Positions 1 through 52,152 of a stretch of 64,000 nucleotides of DNA are shown here, one piece after another. The stretch covers positions 31,347,690 through 31,411,689 of the forward strand of contig NC_067129.1 of NCBI RefSeq assembly GCF_021347895.1, read 5' to 3'. Below the pieces are notes generated by a model. That model had not been told where the DNA came from and ran no database searches. It saw only the letters and a program-made list of their open reading frames with translations. The stretch is from Acanthochromis polyacanthus. Lineage: Eukaryota > Chordata > Actinopteri > Pomacentridae. The stretch's first letter is position 1. Each line of letters starts with the position of its first letter. Made by a program: the position numbers and the translations under genes.

Positions 1-655
1 ACAACCGCTTCCCGTCTGGCCTGAGAGCTCCGTGAGAGGCCAAATGAGATTTGAACCGTCTGCGCTGTCACTTAGCGTTAGCTTACAGGCCGGGGAAGCA
101 CTCTGGAGTTTTCCAGTCAGGCTCGGTTTACTGCAGGTCATCGAGTGGATGGAGGGCGTGGACGCCTCAATTAGAGCTCAGATTGGGTTTTCTGAAATTT
201 AACATCACTGTCATCACCACGATTTCACCTCTAACTGGGATTTATCACAACCTTTTACCCATCATCTGCCTGAAAAGTGGTTCCTCAACACACTAAACTG
301 CCTTGTTTTGCTCATTTCTCTTCTTTCTAAATTAAATTTTTTGATTTTCTACCTCTTAGTAAACAAAACCGTTGATTTTCTGATGGTATTCTCATGTTTG
401 GTGCTTAAATGTGTTTATTTTTCCTAAAAGAGCAACACAACTGTAGAAAGATGTTTCACCATGCTGAATGTATCTTCATGTTTACTGTTTTTAAAGCCAC
501 GCTGTGTGTTTTTTAAGTTACCATGCAAATTGATACTTTTTTCTATATTTTTACTAGATATTTGTAAAATAACAGATTTATCAATGTATAGTATACTTAA
601 TTTTTCGATCAAATAACAGTAAATACATGAAAAATAATCATTTTATTACATATTT
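1..655. other. Start of window: intron 3 of grk6, no gene seen
   Basis: An open frame covers the first 230 bases but matches nothing I know, including the expected GRK6 exon 3. Two repeat families are visible: an inverted copy of the 43.7-44.8 kb family at about 441-511, and an AT-rich repeat at about 540-655. The latter resembles 4420-4590, for example in the shared string ATCAAATAACAGTAAATA. Confidence 0.5.
441..511 (-). repeat. Isolated copy of the 43.7-44.8 kb repeat family
   Basis: Contains AAAGATGTTTCACCATGCTG followed by AATGTATCTTCA, then a degenerate CTGTTTTTAAAGCCACGCTG. This matches the inverted copy at about 44332-44400 (GTTTCACCATGCTGAATGTA). It shows that the family is dispersed rather than only a local tandem array. 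Confidence 0.6.
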
Positions 656-663
656 GAATATAG

Positions 664-1301
664 TAGGGCTGGCCCAAATAGTGGTTTCTGGCCTCCGGGT
701 ATTCGGGCCCTATTAAAGACGAATATCCGGATATTCGTTCTGCCCCGTCACGTCCGACGGGGGGCGGGGCTTGTGGCGGACACGGCCCGAATATTCGGAT
801 CCGTTCGTCTGGTCTCCCGGGTCCAAATGTTGCCCTCGTTTAATCTTTAGTTAAACTGAAGAATTCCCAAACAGCGGAGGTCTTCAGCATCTTGTCTTGT
901 GTTTATGCAACGAAGTGAAGCGTGACGTCAGAGTCGACAGCAACCCGGCCATTCAGGTGGTGGTAAGAAACACGAATGGAGGAGCCGAGATGAGCCGAAG
1001 AACACGACGGGATGAGCCGAAGTGGGCCGAAGGCGAAGGGAAGAGACGAGCTCCGAATATTTTCATCTGGGGGGAGGAGGGGGTGATCACATAGACATAT
1101 GTGTTTATGTTTATGTGATCACAGGACGAGATGTTCCGATGCGGGCTGAAGGCGAAGGGAAGACAGTAACGCTGCATATTCTTTCCGCCTGGTGACGTCC
1201 GACCGGGGGGGGTGGCGAATATTCGGTTACCTAAATTAATATCCGGATACCGCCGTAGCGAACGAATATTCGGATATTCGGGATATTCGAGTCCAGCCCT
1301 G
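664..1301. mobile_element. Non-autonomous hAT MITE (638 bp, 8-bp TSD)
   Basis: Begins TAGGGCTGGCCC and ends GTCCAGCCCTG, imperfect terminal inverted repeats. The 8-bp sequence GAATATAG occurs directly on both sides (656-663 and 1302-1309). Subterminal regions repeat CGAATATTCGG-type palindromes, usual for hAT elements. No transposase is encoded; the open frames inside are short and on both strands. Superfamily inferred from TSD length and TIR type. Confidence 0.85.
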
Positions 1302-1355
1302 GAATATAGTAAAACATTTTATTATTTTACAATCACTTGCTGAAAAAGAAAAAGC

Positions 1356-1605
1356 TATTTGTAGATGTTTTGTGTTTCTTTGTGATGGTTTTGTGTCTTT
1401 GTGGTTGTTTTGTGTCTCTTTTTGTTTTGTGTCTCTTTGAGTCTCTTTCTGGTTGTTTTGTGTCTCTTTTTGTTTTTTGTGTCTCTTTGTGGTTGTTTTG
1501 TGTCTATTTGCGGCTGTTTTATGTTTGTTTTCTATCTGTTTGGGTTGTTGTGTGTCTCTTTTTGTGTTTGTTTTGCTTTTCTTTGTGGTTGCTTTTCATC
1601 TTTTT
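1356..1605 (+). repeat. TTTTGTGTCTCTTTGTGG-type degenerate minisatellite, intron 3
   Basis: About 250 bp of irregular tandem units around TTTTGTGTCTCTTTGTGGTT. It is the leftmost of at least seven arrays of the same family inside grk6. Overlapping open frames of 68 and 100 codons are by-products of the repeat. Confidence 0.75.
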
Positions 1606-1935
1606 GAAAGTTTTGTCAAATTTCGTTAATTCCGAATGAAAACATCCCCTATTAGGTAAATTCAGGGACCAATATCAGACAATTTAAACTTGTTTTCCTA
1701 CTTTAATATTTACACTTGGATTTGTGTGCATGTCATTACATTAGAAACGGCAGAATTATCTGTTAACAACTGCTGTTTGCAGTAAATCTATGAGTAAGCA
1801 GATTTAATCACTGGATGACTTGAGAAAAAACCTTCCTTTTCCATTTTTTTTAACAGGAAATGCTCCAAATTTAATCAGATTTAAACTCCTGTATTTCATC
1901 ATTTTGTGCTGATTTGTGTGTTTTTTTCTGTTCAG

Positions 1936-42551
<40,616 letters not shown>

Positions 42552-43377
42552 CCCCCAAACACGCCGTCTGATTTGTTTACAACCTTTTTGCACATTTGTA
42601 TTTTTACGGTAGTCCTCTCTCTAAAAAGAAAAAGAAAAAAAACGTCAGAATGTATATTTTCAGCCTCGCCACGATGTTTAATGTTATTTAAAAACCTGCT
42701 GTCGACCGAGACGGACGTAAAACTCCTTCCTCTTTTTGTTTTTGTTGGGCTTTTGTTTTGTTTTTTCGTCCGTGGGGAGGCTTTGCTTTCACATGAACTC
42801 GGACTCTGAGAGCCGAGCAGCCTCTCTGGAACGACGCCTGCTGTAGAAGTGCCTTGCTGGAGGGCACCGCGGTCGCCGAGGCGGGACTGGAACCGGCCTC
42901 CACTCCGACCCACCTCAACGCTTGGTTTTTTATTCTCGTTTGCCGGGACGTCGCGGTTTCCGACGTTCGATGCCGGAACCATAAAGTCCACACCTGCAGA
43001 TATTTTTTTAATCACTTTTAGAAATTTTTCCGATGGATTTCTTGAGACAATCGCGGCTCCGGTTACTGTCGTCAGTTTTAACCGAAAAGAGTCCAGATTT
43101 TACAGAAACACTGAGATAATTGACTCCCTGTAACGCCTTGTTGTGCCTTTATTTTTCTTTAACTTCACCTGAAATGAACAAGCAAAGATTTTAAACCATT
43201 TACCTGAATTTACCCTCACTTTCAAACAGTTTCTTGGGAATTTTCCAGTGACAAAAAGTGTGATTTGCTACCAACTACAGGTCGACTTTTCAGAGCAGGG
43301 TCATTGTTTTTAAACTTAATAAACCTCTGAACCCCAAACCTTAAAAGACATCTTTTCCTTTTTTTAAAATGAATAAA
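42552..43377 (+). other. grk6: grk6 3' UTR with candidate polyadenylation signals
   Basis: Relatively GC-rich sequence follows the stop. The first AATAAA is at 43318-43323 and a second at 43372-43377. Either would give a 3' UTR of roughly 0.8 kb. The stretch contains antisense open frames that look like chance. The signals are seen directly; actual usage is inferred. Confidence 0.6.
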
Positions 43378-43702
43378 TTTACCCCATTAATCAGAGCCAG
43401 AAGCTAACAAAAACAAAGAATCATTAAGTTTTCAGCTTTCTGATGACGGCCCTTGAACGTATCGTCGGCTATGTTCGGTTCTGTCATTTAAAAAAAAAAG
43501 CCAAATCTCAGCTTAAAATCATGATATTCATCAACTTTATTTTTGTTGAATTCTGATAAAAACAAAACAAGAAGCCACAACTGACTCCGCTTTGACCAAC
43601 AATCATGTGACTGAAATAGGTTGAAGTGCAGGCCATGTTTCTACAAGAGAGAGAAAATGAGTTCAGAAACAAATTGAGAGTAAAACAAAACAATAAAATA
43701 AA
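43378..43702. other. Interval after grk6, nothing recognised
   Basis: Ordinary sequence; the minus-strand 84-codon frame at 43508-43762 partly overlaps the following repeat family and is not convincing as a gene. Confidence 0.4.
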
Positions 43703-44830
43703 AGCAGCATGGCTCAGACACGGTGAACAGAGCAGCAGGTTGTTGGAAGATACATTCAGCATGGTGAAACGCCTTTCCAGAAATGACTCAAAACTGGACT
43801 AAAAATGGTCCAAAGTGACTCAAATTGTCCAAAATTGCACAACAACAGCTATTTTAAACATAATTTGAGTAATTTTGAATTACTCTGATACAATTTAGAG
43901 CTTTTTTCAAGTTATTTGGGACCATTTTGAGTCAGTCTGGACATTTTTTGTTACTTTCTAGACATTTTGAGTCATTTTTTAACCATTTTATTGTTGCTTT
44001 GATCAAGTTATTTTAGAAAAGCTTTGAGTCATTTTGGGCAATTTTAGACTAAGATGAGAATATCTTGTTTACCAGATGAATAAAATAAATGCAGCATGGC
44101 TCAGAAACGGTGAACAGAGCAGCAGGTTGTTGAAGATACATCCAGCATGGAGAAACATCTTTCTACAGATGACTCAAAACTGTCTAAAAATTGTCCAAAA
44201 TAACAAAATACTTGCCTTAGATTAGTCAAATTGTTTGTAGTGACTCAAAAATTAACATTTTAAACTCATTTCAAGTTATTTTTTGAGAAGTTTCAGTCCA
44301 GTTTTAAGTCTCTGCTCATCACCTCTAGAAAGATGTTTCACCATGCTGAATGTATCTTCAACTACTTGCTCCTCTGTTCACTGTTTCTGAGCCATGCTGC
44401 ATTTATTTTAGTGATCCAGTTTGTTTTATTTTGAGTTGTCAGATTATTTGGTGTAATTTTTGAGTAATTCAGAAACGGTGAACAGAGCAGCAGGTTGTTG
44501 GAGAGACATTCCCCATGGTGAAACATCTTTCTAGAGTTGACTCAAAATCGGACAAAAAATTGTCCAAAATGTCTCAAAAACTATCATTTGGAACTAAATC
44601 TAAGTAATTTTAAACTCATTTACAGTCATTTAGGACAGTTTTCAGGTTGTTTTTGGACACTTTTTGTTACTTTAGAGAGATTTATAGTTCTGTTAGACAA
44701 GTTTCAAAACATTTAGGACAATTCTAGACTGAGAAGAAAATCAAACCTACTGGACGAATAAAATAAATGCAGCATGTCCCATACACAGTGAACAGAGGAG
44801 CAAGTTGTTGGAAGAAACATCTTTCTGATG
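43703..44830. repeat. Dispersed repeat family: four direct and one inverted copy
   Basis: The core is GCAGCATGGCTCAGAAACGG, TGAACAGAGCAGCAGGTTGT, then GAAGATACATTCAGCATGG and GAAACATCTTTCTAGA. Direct copies are at about 43703-43780, 44090-44165, 44471-44535 and 44767-44830. An inverted copy lies at 44322-44402. Spacers hold degenerate GACTCAAAACTG...TTGTCCAAAA units like those in the fold-back element at 11.1-12.4 kb. Confidence 0.75.
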
Positions 44831-47800
44831 TGCAAAATAGCGTGAAGACCACAGTTTTTAGAGGCTGTAAAAATGTAAATAGTTAAATATCTATAACATG
44901 AAGAGCCACAAATATTCCTCAGTGTTGGAGGACAATTCGGAGAAATGTTGATTCCACTTTTTTTCATGATTAAAACTGCATCGTACAGCAGAGAAGACGT
45001 TTCTGAGTTCTATACTCTTCTAGTCCTGGTTGTTCTGTTTCCATAGATGTGCAGGACGTCATATTGCAGTTATAAATGAGCCCTCTGTGATCAAAAAACG
45101 TGACAGGAGACAAAAATAGAAGCTGCTCGGGGATCAGAAGGTTGAATTAAATGGTTTTCCAAAGAATTCAAAGACTCAAAGTCGCCGAAATTACATCAGA
45201 CTGCACTTAAGTCAAAGAATGTATCACATACAGCACAAAATGCACTTAAATCTTAGTAAACTCTGCATTTAAAGGAGGTTTTGACTACAGATCTGAGTAT
45301 TTTCTCTCAGCGTTTCTGTTTAATTTTCATTTTTTACTTCCTTTTTTGCCGCCTTTTTGGTTTTTACTTTTGCTTCGAGCGGTTGGTTGGCGGTCTGATG
45401 GTTTCCAGACACCTTCAGAGAAATGTCCAAAGATTTGTCCGTCCACGTCAGGAACAGAAACCGAAACGACGAGAGTAACCGGAGCCGAACCAAGAGACTG
45501 AAACTTTGGTGAAAAACTTCAGCTGGACCTGCTGCAGTCAACGGCTTCTTTAAGAAAACGGCCTCTGATTTTAAGCTATTAAAGTGAAATACCTCTGAAT
45601 GTACAAACTGCTGTCCTGTTTTCTTCGGATATTTTAAAAATCTGTTGTTGTTGTTGCTGTTGAATCCTATTTAAACCCCTTTAACCTGAACTTAGCAACC
45701 ATAAATCTAAAAATGTGTCGAATTCTCATTTAAATCTCAACATTTCTTTGTCATTTTTGTTTGGTTCTTGGATTTCCAGAATCTAGCTTCCAAAATCAAA
45801 GCTGTACCATCAGTGACGCTAATTTTAAAGGGTAATTTCACGTAATTTAAACATGTTTTCACGCTTTCCTTTGCAGTTTTTGAAGATAAATCTCCAAAGC
45901 TCATATCTGTTGCTACCTAATTAAAGAAAAATATGCTGTTGTGGGAAGCATGCTAGCGCTACACTAACATGCTAATGCTAAAACCAACATTCAGCTAGCT
46001 TAGTTTAGCTTAATTTAGCAATCAGACTGGATTGTAAAGTCTTGTTTAGCTAGCTGTAGAGCTAGCATACTTGTTGCCAATGTTTTCAGTCTTTATGCTA
46101 ATGTCAGATGGCCAGTTTAGCATATTAGCGTAGCCTTAAAGTACGTTCAAAATGCCAGAAAATGATTCCCTATGGAAGATAAATTTCGGTCGCAGAGTGT
46201 GAAGTATCTGTTGCTTGCAAAGTTATCTTTATTTGTTGGCAACGTTTAAAGGAAAAGGAAATTTCGCTGGATTTTGGTTTGATTTTATTCTGAATGTTCC
46301 TAAAGAAACATTTCTTTTAACATTTCTTTTTTTCCCACCAAAAAATGTTCAAAACTTCCCCAAAAATGTTGAAAATGTGGAATTTTTTGCTGTGAAAATA
46401 TTGATTTTTTCCCCCCACATTTTCAAACTTTAAAACGGGTCAGTTTGACCCTCGGGACGACAGGAGGGTTGAAGGCCACGACTCCTAAACACCAGCATCG
46501 ATAAGACGTTCATAAAGTGCCTTCATGGCCGGACATTCGTCTCTCGGAGATGTTTCCATAAATTTGAGTGTCAACAAGCAGCGAACCTGTCCTCCTGATT
46601 CATCCGAGTGACGTCCGTCCTGAGCAACAAACAGCTTTTTGACTCGTTGAAATTTGAACAGCCTGTTCTCAGAAATAATGACAGCGGGACGGTGAGCCCT
46701 GCCGGGCTTCGTCTCTCCAGCTGAATGAAATTACCTGTAATGAGGACGGAGACTGTGGACGTGTGGATTCATTTCTACATTTCAGAAAAGTCATTCTCCT
46801 CGGTGTGATTTCTGTGACGTCAGGACCTTCTCCTCAGCGTTGCTTTCTCCTCTTCTGCTGTCGATTCTCAACAGAAACGTCTCGGCTAAAGTCAGAGAAA
46901 CTTTCAGTGATTAGAGGCTTCTACGCCGCCTTCATGATTTTCTGTGACCTGGGCTAAAGAAAACCAGCGTTAAAAAGGTTGATATTGTCACATTAATTCC
47001 ACCAGCGGCTGCTTTTTAAAGCCTCACAGCAAACAACCCTCCATTAACATCAACCTTCTGTTAGCTTCTGCTGCTAAACAACGACGTCAACGGAATATTA
47101 ATATTTACCATCAATGTTCATGTCTTTAGTTATTCTACTTTTTAAAAGAACATTCTGGGAACTGAAAATATTAGTAGAACCTTCTTAGAACTTTTTGGGA
47201 ATAAAAAAAATCTACGTTACATCACAGGTTAATTCCAGGTTTTTCTAAACAGTTGTGTACAAAGGTGTATTTTTATACAAACAACTCATGAAAACAAAAG
47301 TTTATTGTTTTATTTTTGGTTATTTTTTTCCAATAGAACTGAACGTTCCATAAACGTTCCATCGTAAAGTCAAATATCTGATTAAATTCCTGAAAAATGT
47401 TTTTGTTTTTTAGAATTTCTTGCTGATAAATGGATCCATTTTTGTTTTGTTTTTTGTAGATGACGAATGTAAAATCGACTACAATAACTCCACTAGTTTT
47501 CACTTTTGAGTCACCAAATCTATATTTCATGCTCTTTTATTATATTTCCAATCACATAAAGAAGTTGTTTGGTTCTGCATAGAAAACCGACTGGCATGGA
47601 TCTTTTTATAACTGTTTTTAAAGGTGTTTTCACTTTATTTTCTTACTGTGAAATTCTAATAATCTTCAAAGATGAATTAAATAATTAGAAGTTAGACTAC
47701 TTATTTTTATCACTTTTTAAAATATCTTGTGTTTTTTATTCTTTTCAGTGGTTGAAGTGTTTTGTTTGGTGGTTTTAACAACCCAAAAAAAAGGAATGGC

Positions 47801-48739
47801 GTAATTTCACATTTTTTTCTGACTATAAACTAGTTATTGTTTCACATAATTAGTGAAACATAGTCATCCCTCAGCAGCTTTAAATTCTTGTCATTAAGCT
47901 CCAGGAAGTGAAATGAAATAAATCGGTGCAGAAGCAGCAGCGTCCACGTCCTCCATTTTACCCTCCGTTACCACGGCAACCCCAGGTCAGGAAGGACTGG
48001 TGGAACGCGGCATCAGAGGACCGGCGCCCACACAAACACAAACACAAACACTCGTCTCCACGCCGCTGATTGCTGCCGGTTTTAATGATGGCAGCTGAAG
48101 AGGCTCTGAGGCGTCGCAGCAATCAGCAGGAAGAAGAAGAGATTTCATTAAAACTCTCCGAGCTTCGGTCAACGACAGACGATTCAGGAGGTCTGGAGTC
48201 AAATCGCAGCCGTTTGGTTCAATTTAGAGGAAAAATGGGATCAAATATGAAGCTTTTATGTTGGAGAGAATAAGACTGAGACTGGAGGAGGTCAGAAAAA
48301 TGGAGACAAATGGACAACTTTTGTTCTCAATAAGATCTTTTTAACCTGCAGTGCAGTCAGACCGTTCTAACGCTGATAGAGTGGTCTGACTGTGTGACAG
48401 CTGGTCGATCAGTGAATTTTACGTTGTTGATGGTGATGTTAGAAAGGACAAGACTGATACGAGAAAAATGGAGATAAATGAATGAATAAATGCTTCTATT
48501 TCAGATGTGCGGGGGAAAAAAGCCACAAAACAAATCAAAATATTCAAAACTACAACAAAAGAAAAGCAAAAAATAACTGAACATATCCGTAAAGGAGTAG
48601 GACGAAGCATAAGCATGTTTACTTCTACCTCTTCTCCATCTCAAACATCAGTCACTCCTATTTATGTACATATTTACCAACAGAATAGAACATATTATTA
48701 ATAAACAAATATTAAATAATCACTGATATACCCATGTTA
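44831..48739. other. Intergenic interval without a supported gene
   Basis: No domain-like frame or convincing spliced exon. Visible items: a GCTAGC/TTAGCTTAG-rich patch at about 45945-46130; a GGGTCAGTTTGACCCTCGGG-type repeat end at 46437-46470; a 10-bp perfect inverted repeat CAGTCAGACC/GGTCTGACTG at 48354-48363 and 48383-48392; and a (CACAAA)n-like patch near 48030. Short frames at 48070-48273 and its antisense are not recognisable. Confidence 0.4.
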
Positions 48740-49055
48740 AAGGCCCTCCTCCTCCCTGCACCTCGTGAAACTCAAACAGCGTGTGTGGCTGAAAGAGGGC
48801 GGAGACAGAGAGAAACTGGAGGTTTTCTCAGATAAACCTGCTGGCGACCAGGTTAGAGTCATAGAGTCTGTTACTGCGGTAACTGACCGAGAGTTTAAGT
48901 TACCCCTCTTTGTGAAACAGGCTAGAGTTACCCCTCTGTCTCAGGGTTAAGTTACCTCACTTCGTGAAACGGAAAACTCTGAGTTTCCCTCATTTCAGGG
49001 TTAACAAACTCAGAGTTTTCAGTGAACCTGCTTCGTGAAACAGGCCCCAGATTTT
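48740..49055. repeat. Teleost MITE-like repeat (TTCGTGAAACAGGCCC type)
   Basis: Repeated motifs CTTCGTGAAAC, GGTTAACAAACTCAGAGTTT, CTCTGAGTTTCCCTCATTTC and a right end CTTCGTGAAACAGGCCCC. I recognise this as a common dispersed repeat in fish; the superfamily is not clear from the ends here. The 61-codon frame inside is not a gene. Confidence 0.55.
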
Positions 49056-50760
49056 ATTTGAATGAGTCTGTCGTGATGATGTCTGATCAATCTATTCTGA
49101 CTTTATTTGAATTAATTTTTCTGTTTTTTTGTATATAGTGTCAAGTGAGGCCAAGTTTTGAGGTCTCAGAAGCAACCACTACCTAATAAAGGTTTAAAGC
49201 AGACAAATAATGATCTAACAAAGAAACAACATAAGTTAACCCAATGAATTATGCTTGCTGACTTATATTCTAAAGTGTTGAAATGTAGTTTGTGTAATCA
49301 CAAGATGAAGTGATGATTTTCTATAGGAAATAATGATTCAGATTAATAAAGTCATGATATAAAGATTTAAACCGAGATGAAATGATTAAAAGAAGTGATT
49401 TCAAGTAGGTGTGTATGTGTTTGAACTGAAGTGAGCTGTTGTGAGCTGTGTACTTGCAGGAAAGAGGAACTAAGGCTTAGTCAGTGCTGGAGAGTTCTGT
49501 GCAGCCTGCAGAGTGCAGCGTGTTTCTAAACATGGTTATGAAATGCTCTGGAAAGATGTGTGTGTGTTGGTGACTGAAGCATAGCAAAGTGTGTGTAACC
49601 TGTAGTTACTAAAGCAAGAGGACAAGTGTGTCACTGAGTGGATGTGCTATTTGCTGTGATCCAGGGAGTCGTCACCGGACTTTCTGCCAAAGTACGCTGA
49701 GGACATCGCTGGACTTCGGCTCCACAGTTCTTTGAGGACATCGTTGGAAGAAAAGTTGTTCTGACTTTGTTCAAAAGAAGAAGACCACGCTCTGCTGAAA
49801 GGAGAGCCGTGATTGGTCTGCAAGAAGAAGAAAGAAAAGCATCGACAACATCCAAGGAAGTGAAGGAGGCAGCAGCAGAGGGCTGCTCCCCTCTCAGGGC
49901 TGGGAAAGCCAGGGACTCACCACAGCCAGGAGAGTCGGGGACTTTCCACAACCGCCCGCAGGACAGATGGGACGTCCACACTAACGTTCCAGCTGCTGCT
50001 ACTAAGGGCAATTGCAAGACCACTATTGGCTTTCGGGATCTTTCTGCTCCCCCTGCTGAAGAGAGGGCACTTTTTGGACTGAAAGGGACTTTGTATAGAG
50101 TCTCCTAATCCACGGAGGAGTTCAACCAAACGCAGGTAAAGACCGGACACGGTCCATCCTCTCTGTCAGCTAAATTATACAATTAGAGAAGATTTCATAA
50201 GTACGCTCAGTTTAGCTATAGAGCTAATCATAATTAATCAAATTGTTTAATCATGAACTGATGCTAAAGCTATTCAGTAAAAAGCTACATTGCATTTAAA
50301 GGAAAGATTTATTGATTTCTTAAGACTCACCTACTCCGCATACTGATAAAAAGTTGAGTTTATTGTGTGCATTAGAACTTTTTGGAAAATGTACAGGTAT
50401 GAGATCCCAGAATCAGACACAAGAAGGAGACTCTGACAGAACAACAGCTAAATAAGGGAACACTGTGATATTATAACCTGTGATTTCTGATCAGATTATG
50501 CCATAACCTAATGAATGTGTTTGAACTAACCAAACGTCTGTTTCTCACATTCTTTAATGTTGAAACAGTGTAAAAATCAGAAGCGTGTCTCACTGTAAAA
50601 AGGGATGGTTTGATTATTTTTGAAAGGTTGTCTTGATAGTCTTTGGTTTAAGAAGTAACCAGGTCAGAACAGCAGCTCACTGTGAAAAGTGATGTTTTTG
50701 GTTACCATAGAAACTGATGTTTTTGATAGATTTGACTAAAATGAGGAACTTATGCTTTAT
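49056..50760. other. Unassigned interval, possibly old transposon sequence
   Basis: A GC-richer block at 49630-50150 holds opposing frames of 113 (+) and 130 (-) codons. Neither has a domain I recognise. The surrounding sequence is AT-rich and non-repetitive within the window. An LTR or another mobile-element fragment is possible, but no terminal repeats could be paired. Confidence 0.3.
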
Positions 50761-51464
50761 CAGGGTTTCCCACAGAAAACTTGCTAAGCCTGGTGGTTGG
50801 GCTGCTAGAGAAGCCCACCATGTTTATGTAAAAAAAAAAAGTAAAGTTGACAGAAATTTTGAAATTATGACTATTTTGTGTTATTGTAAGCCATTTATTA
50901 ACAATACTTAAATGTAGAGTCTTACAAAAAGGCACAATCTTAAAATACAGTTTTAACAAACACAAAAAATACAATTAAAATAAATAATATCAATTGTTTT
51001 CACTTAAGTTAAATCCTAGTGAAACTTAAAACAAGCCATTGCTGTTCACATTTAAAAGTAAAATAAATTAACATAAATAAAAAGTGCAAACATGGCCAAG
51101 GGGTAAAAACAGGGAACTCAGAGGCTGAAGAGGTATATCCTGGACTGTGTGACCTCGTCTACTTTTTGCTGCACATGGTGTAGGTTAGATCAGTGCAAGC
51201 AATCCGTCTGGGCTTTTCATAGAACTCTTCCAGAGCCTTATTGTAGTCAAGCTCAGCCACAGAGGGACCATTTATTTTGATGCGGAGGCAGGCAGTTAGG
51301 CTTTTCCCCTGCTGCCTGTTCCTGAGGACTGTCTTGATCTATTGAAAAATAATCACTTAACTGACATTAAACAAATGTGTACCTACTTAAACTGCTAGCA
51401 GAAAAGTGAAAAAATACTCACCCTGTTCATAGCAGAGAAATCTCTCTCACAGTTGACACTTGAC
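50761..51464 (-). mobile_element. 3' part of a hAT transposon with transposase remnant
   Basis: Starts CAGGGTTTCCCACAG, a hAT-type terminus, at 50761. On the minus strand it encodes the C-terminal end of a hAT transposase (51159-51460). The upstream remainder is missing: the boundary at 51465 is the start of another hAT copy. Confidence 0.7.
51159..51460 (-). pseudogene. hAT transposase C-terminal fragment (ZNF862-like), two exons
   Basis: Minus strand, first exon 51460-51422 encodes VNCERDFSAMNR. A GT donor at 51421-51420 and an AG acceptor at 51340-51339 bound an intron of about 83 bp. The second exon, 51338-51159, encodes IKTVLRNRQQGKSLTACLRI and continues through DYNKALEEFYEKPRR to a TAG stop. 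The CERDFSAMNR...RN pattern is the hAT C-terminal dimerisation region found in transposases annotated as zinc finger 862-like or similar. The fragment is open with intact splice sites but lacks the catalytic N-terminal part, so it is a remnant. Confidence 0.7.
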
Positions 51465-51804
51465 TAGGGATGTGCGGACGAGTCGTTTAATCGGTTAATT
51501 GTCGACTCATTTATTAAACGGTTAGTATTTTACTAGTCGGTTAAACGCTAGTGTGCCCCCCCCGCACAGCCACGCTTCGCGGCCCCCGGTCCCGACCGGG
51601 CGCCGCCATGCAGCTCTACGCTCGGCCGTGCGCCGCACACTCGTCCCGTCTGGGCTACCGGGTTGATCCTGCCAGTAGCATATGCTTGTCTCTTTTTTCA
51701 ACCCCCCCTATCCCCCTCATCGTTAGCGGTGTTTTGACCACTCCAGCTACACCCACCACGTTCCTTCCTGCCACCCCGAAGCAAAGCATCGGCTCCACTA
51801 TGTG
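51465..51804. mobile_element. Truncated second copy of the 18S-bearing hAT element
   Basis: Colinear with 18398-18743, from TAGGGATGTGCGGACGAGTC to GGCTCCACTATGTG, where similarity stops. It carries the same 18S fragment at 51656-51692, with one substitution (CTACCGGG instead of CTACCTGG). The right half and right terminus are missing. Confidence 0.88.
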
Positions 51805-52152
51805 GCCTGGGTCAACACATGATTCATTCATCCTGATGCACAGCAGTGAAAAGACTGCAGGGGGCGCTGTGTGAAATGCCGTGGATCAGCAGCTTATTTA
51901 TATACAGATACATTCATGAGTTACTTTGCATTGACCATTCATGGTAAAATGTGGGTGTGTTGTGGGCGGAATGTGAGGTGGATCCACCTGTGCAATCTTC
52001 CAGCTGGTGTCTGATTTATCAAGAAATTGCATGCAGCTGTGCTTACACACAGTTTTATAAATCAGGGGCGAAGGGCGTACGCCAATTTCGGATTTTTGGC
52101 GTACGCAAACTTTAGTATGAATCCTACGCAATGTTTTATAAATGAGGCCCCA
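51805..52152. repeat. Dispersed repeat ending TTTATAAATGAGGCCCC
   Basis: Contains GGCGTACGCAAACTTTAGTA, GTTTTATAAATCAGGGGCG and the end TTTTATAAATGAGGCCCC, wording common in teleost dispersed repeats. Neither partner terminus nor coding sequence was found, so the class is left open. Confidence 0.45.

Noticed and set aside
2..232. Open stretch at the window start as grk6 exon 3
   Set aside because: Its translation has no resemblance to the RGS-homology segment expected before AEYEVTP, and no matching splice donor is seen.
49631..50108. Opposed 113- and 130-codon frames as a host gene
   Set aside because: No domain and no splice context; both strands are open because of GC-rich composition.
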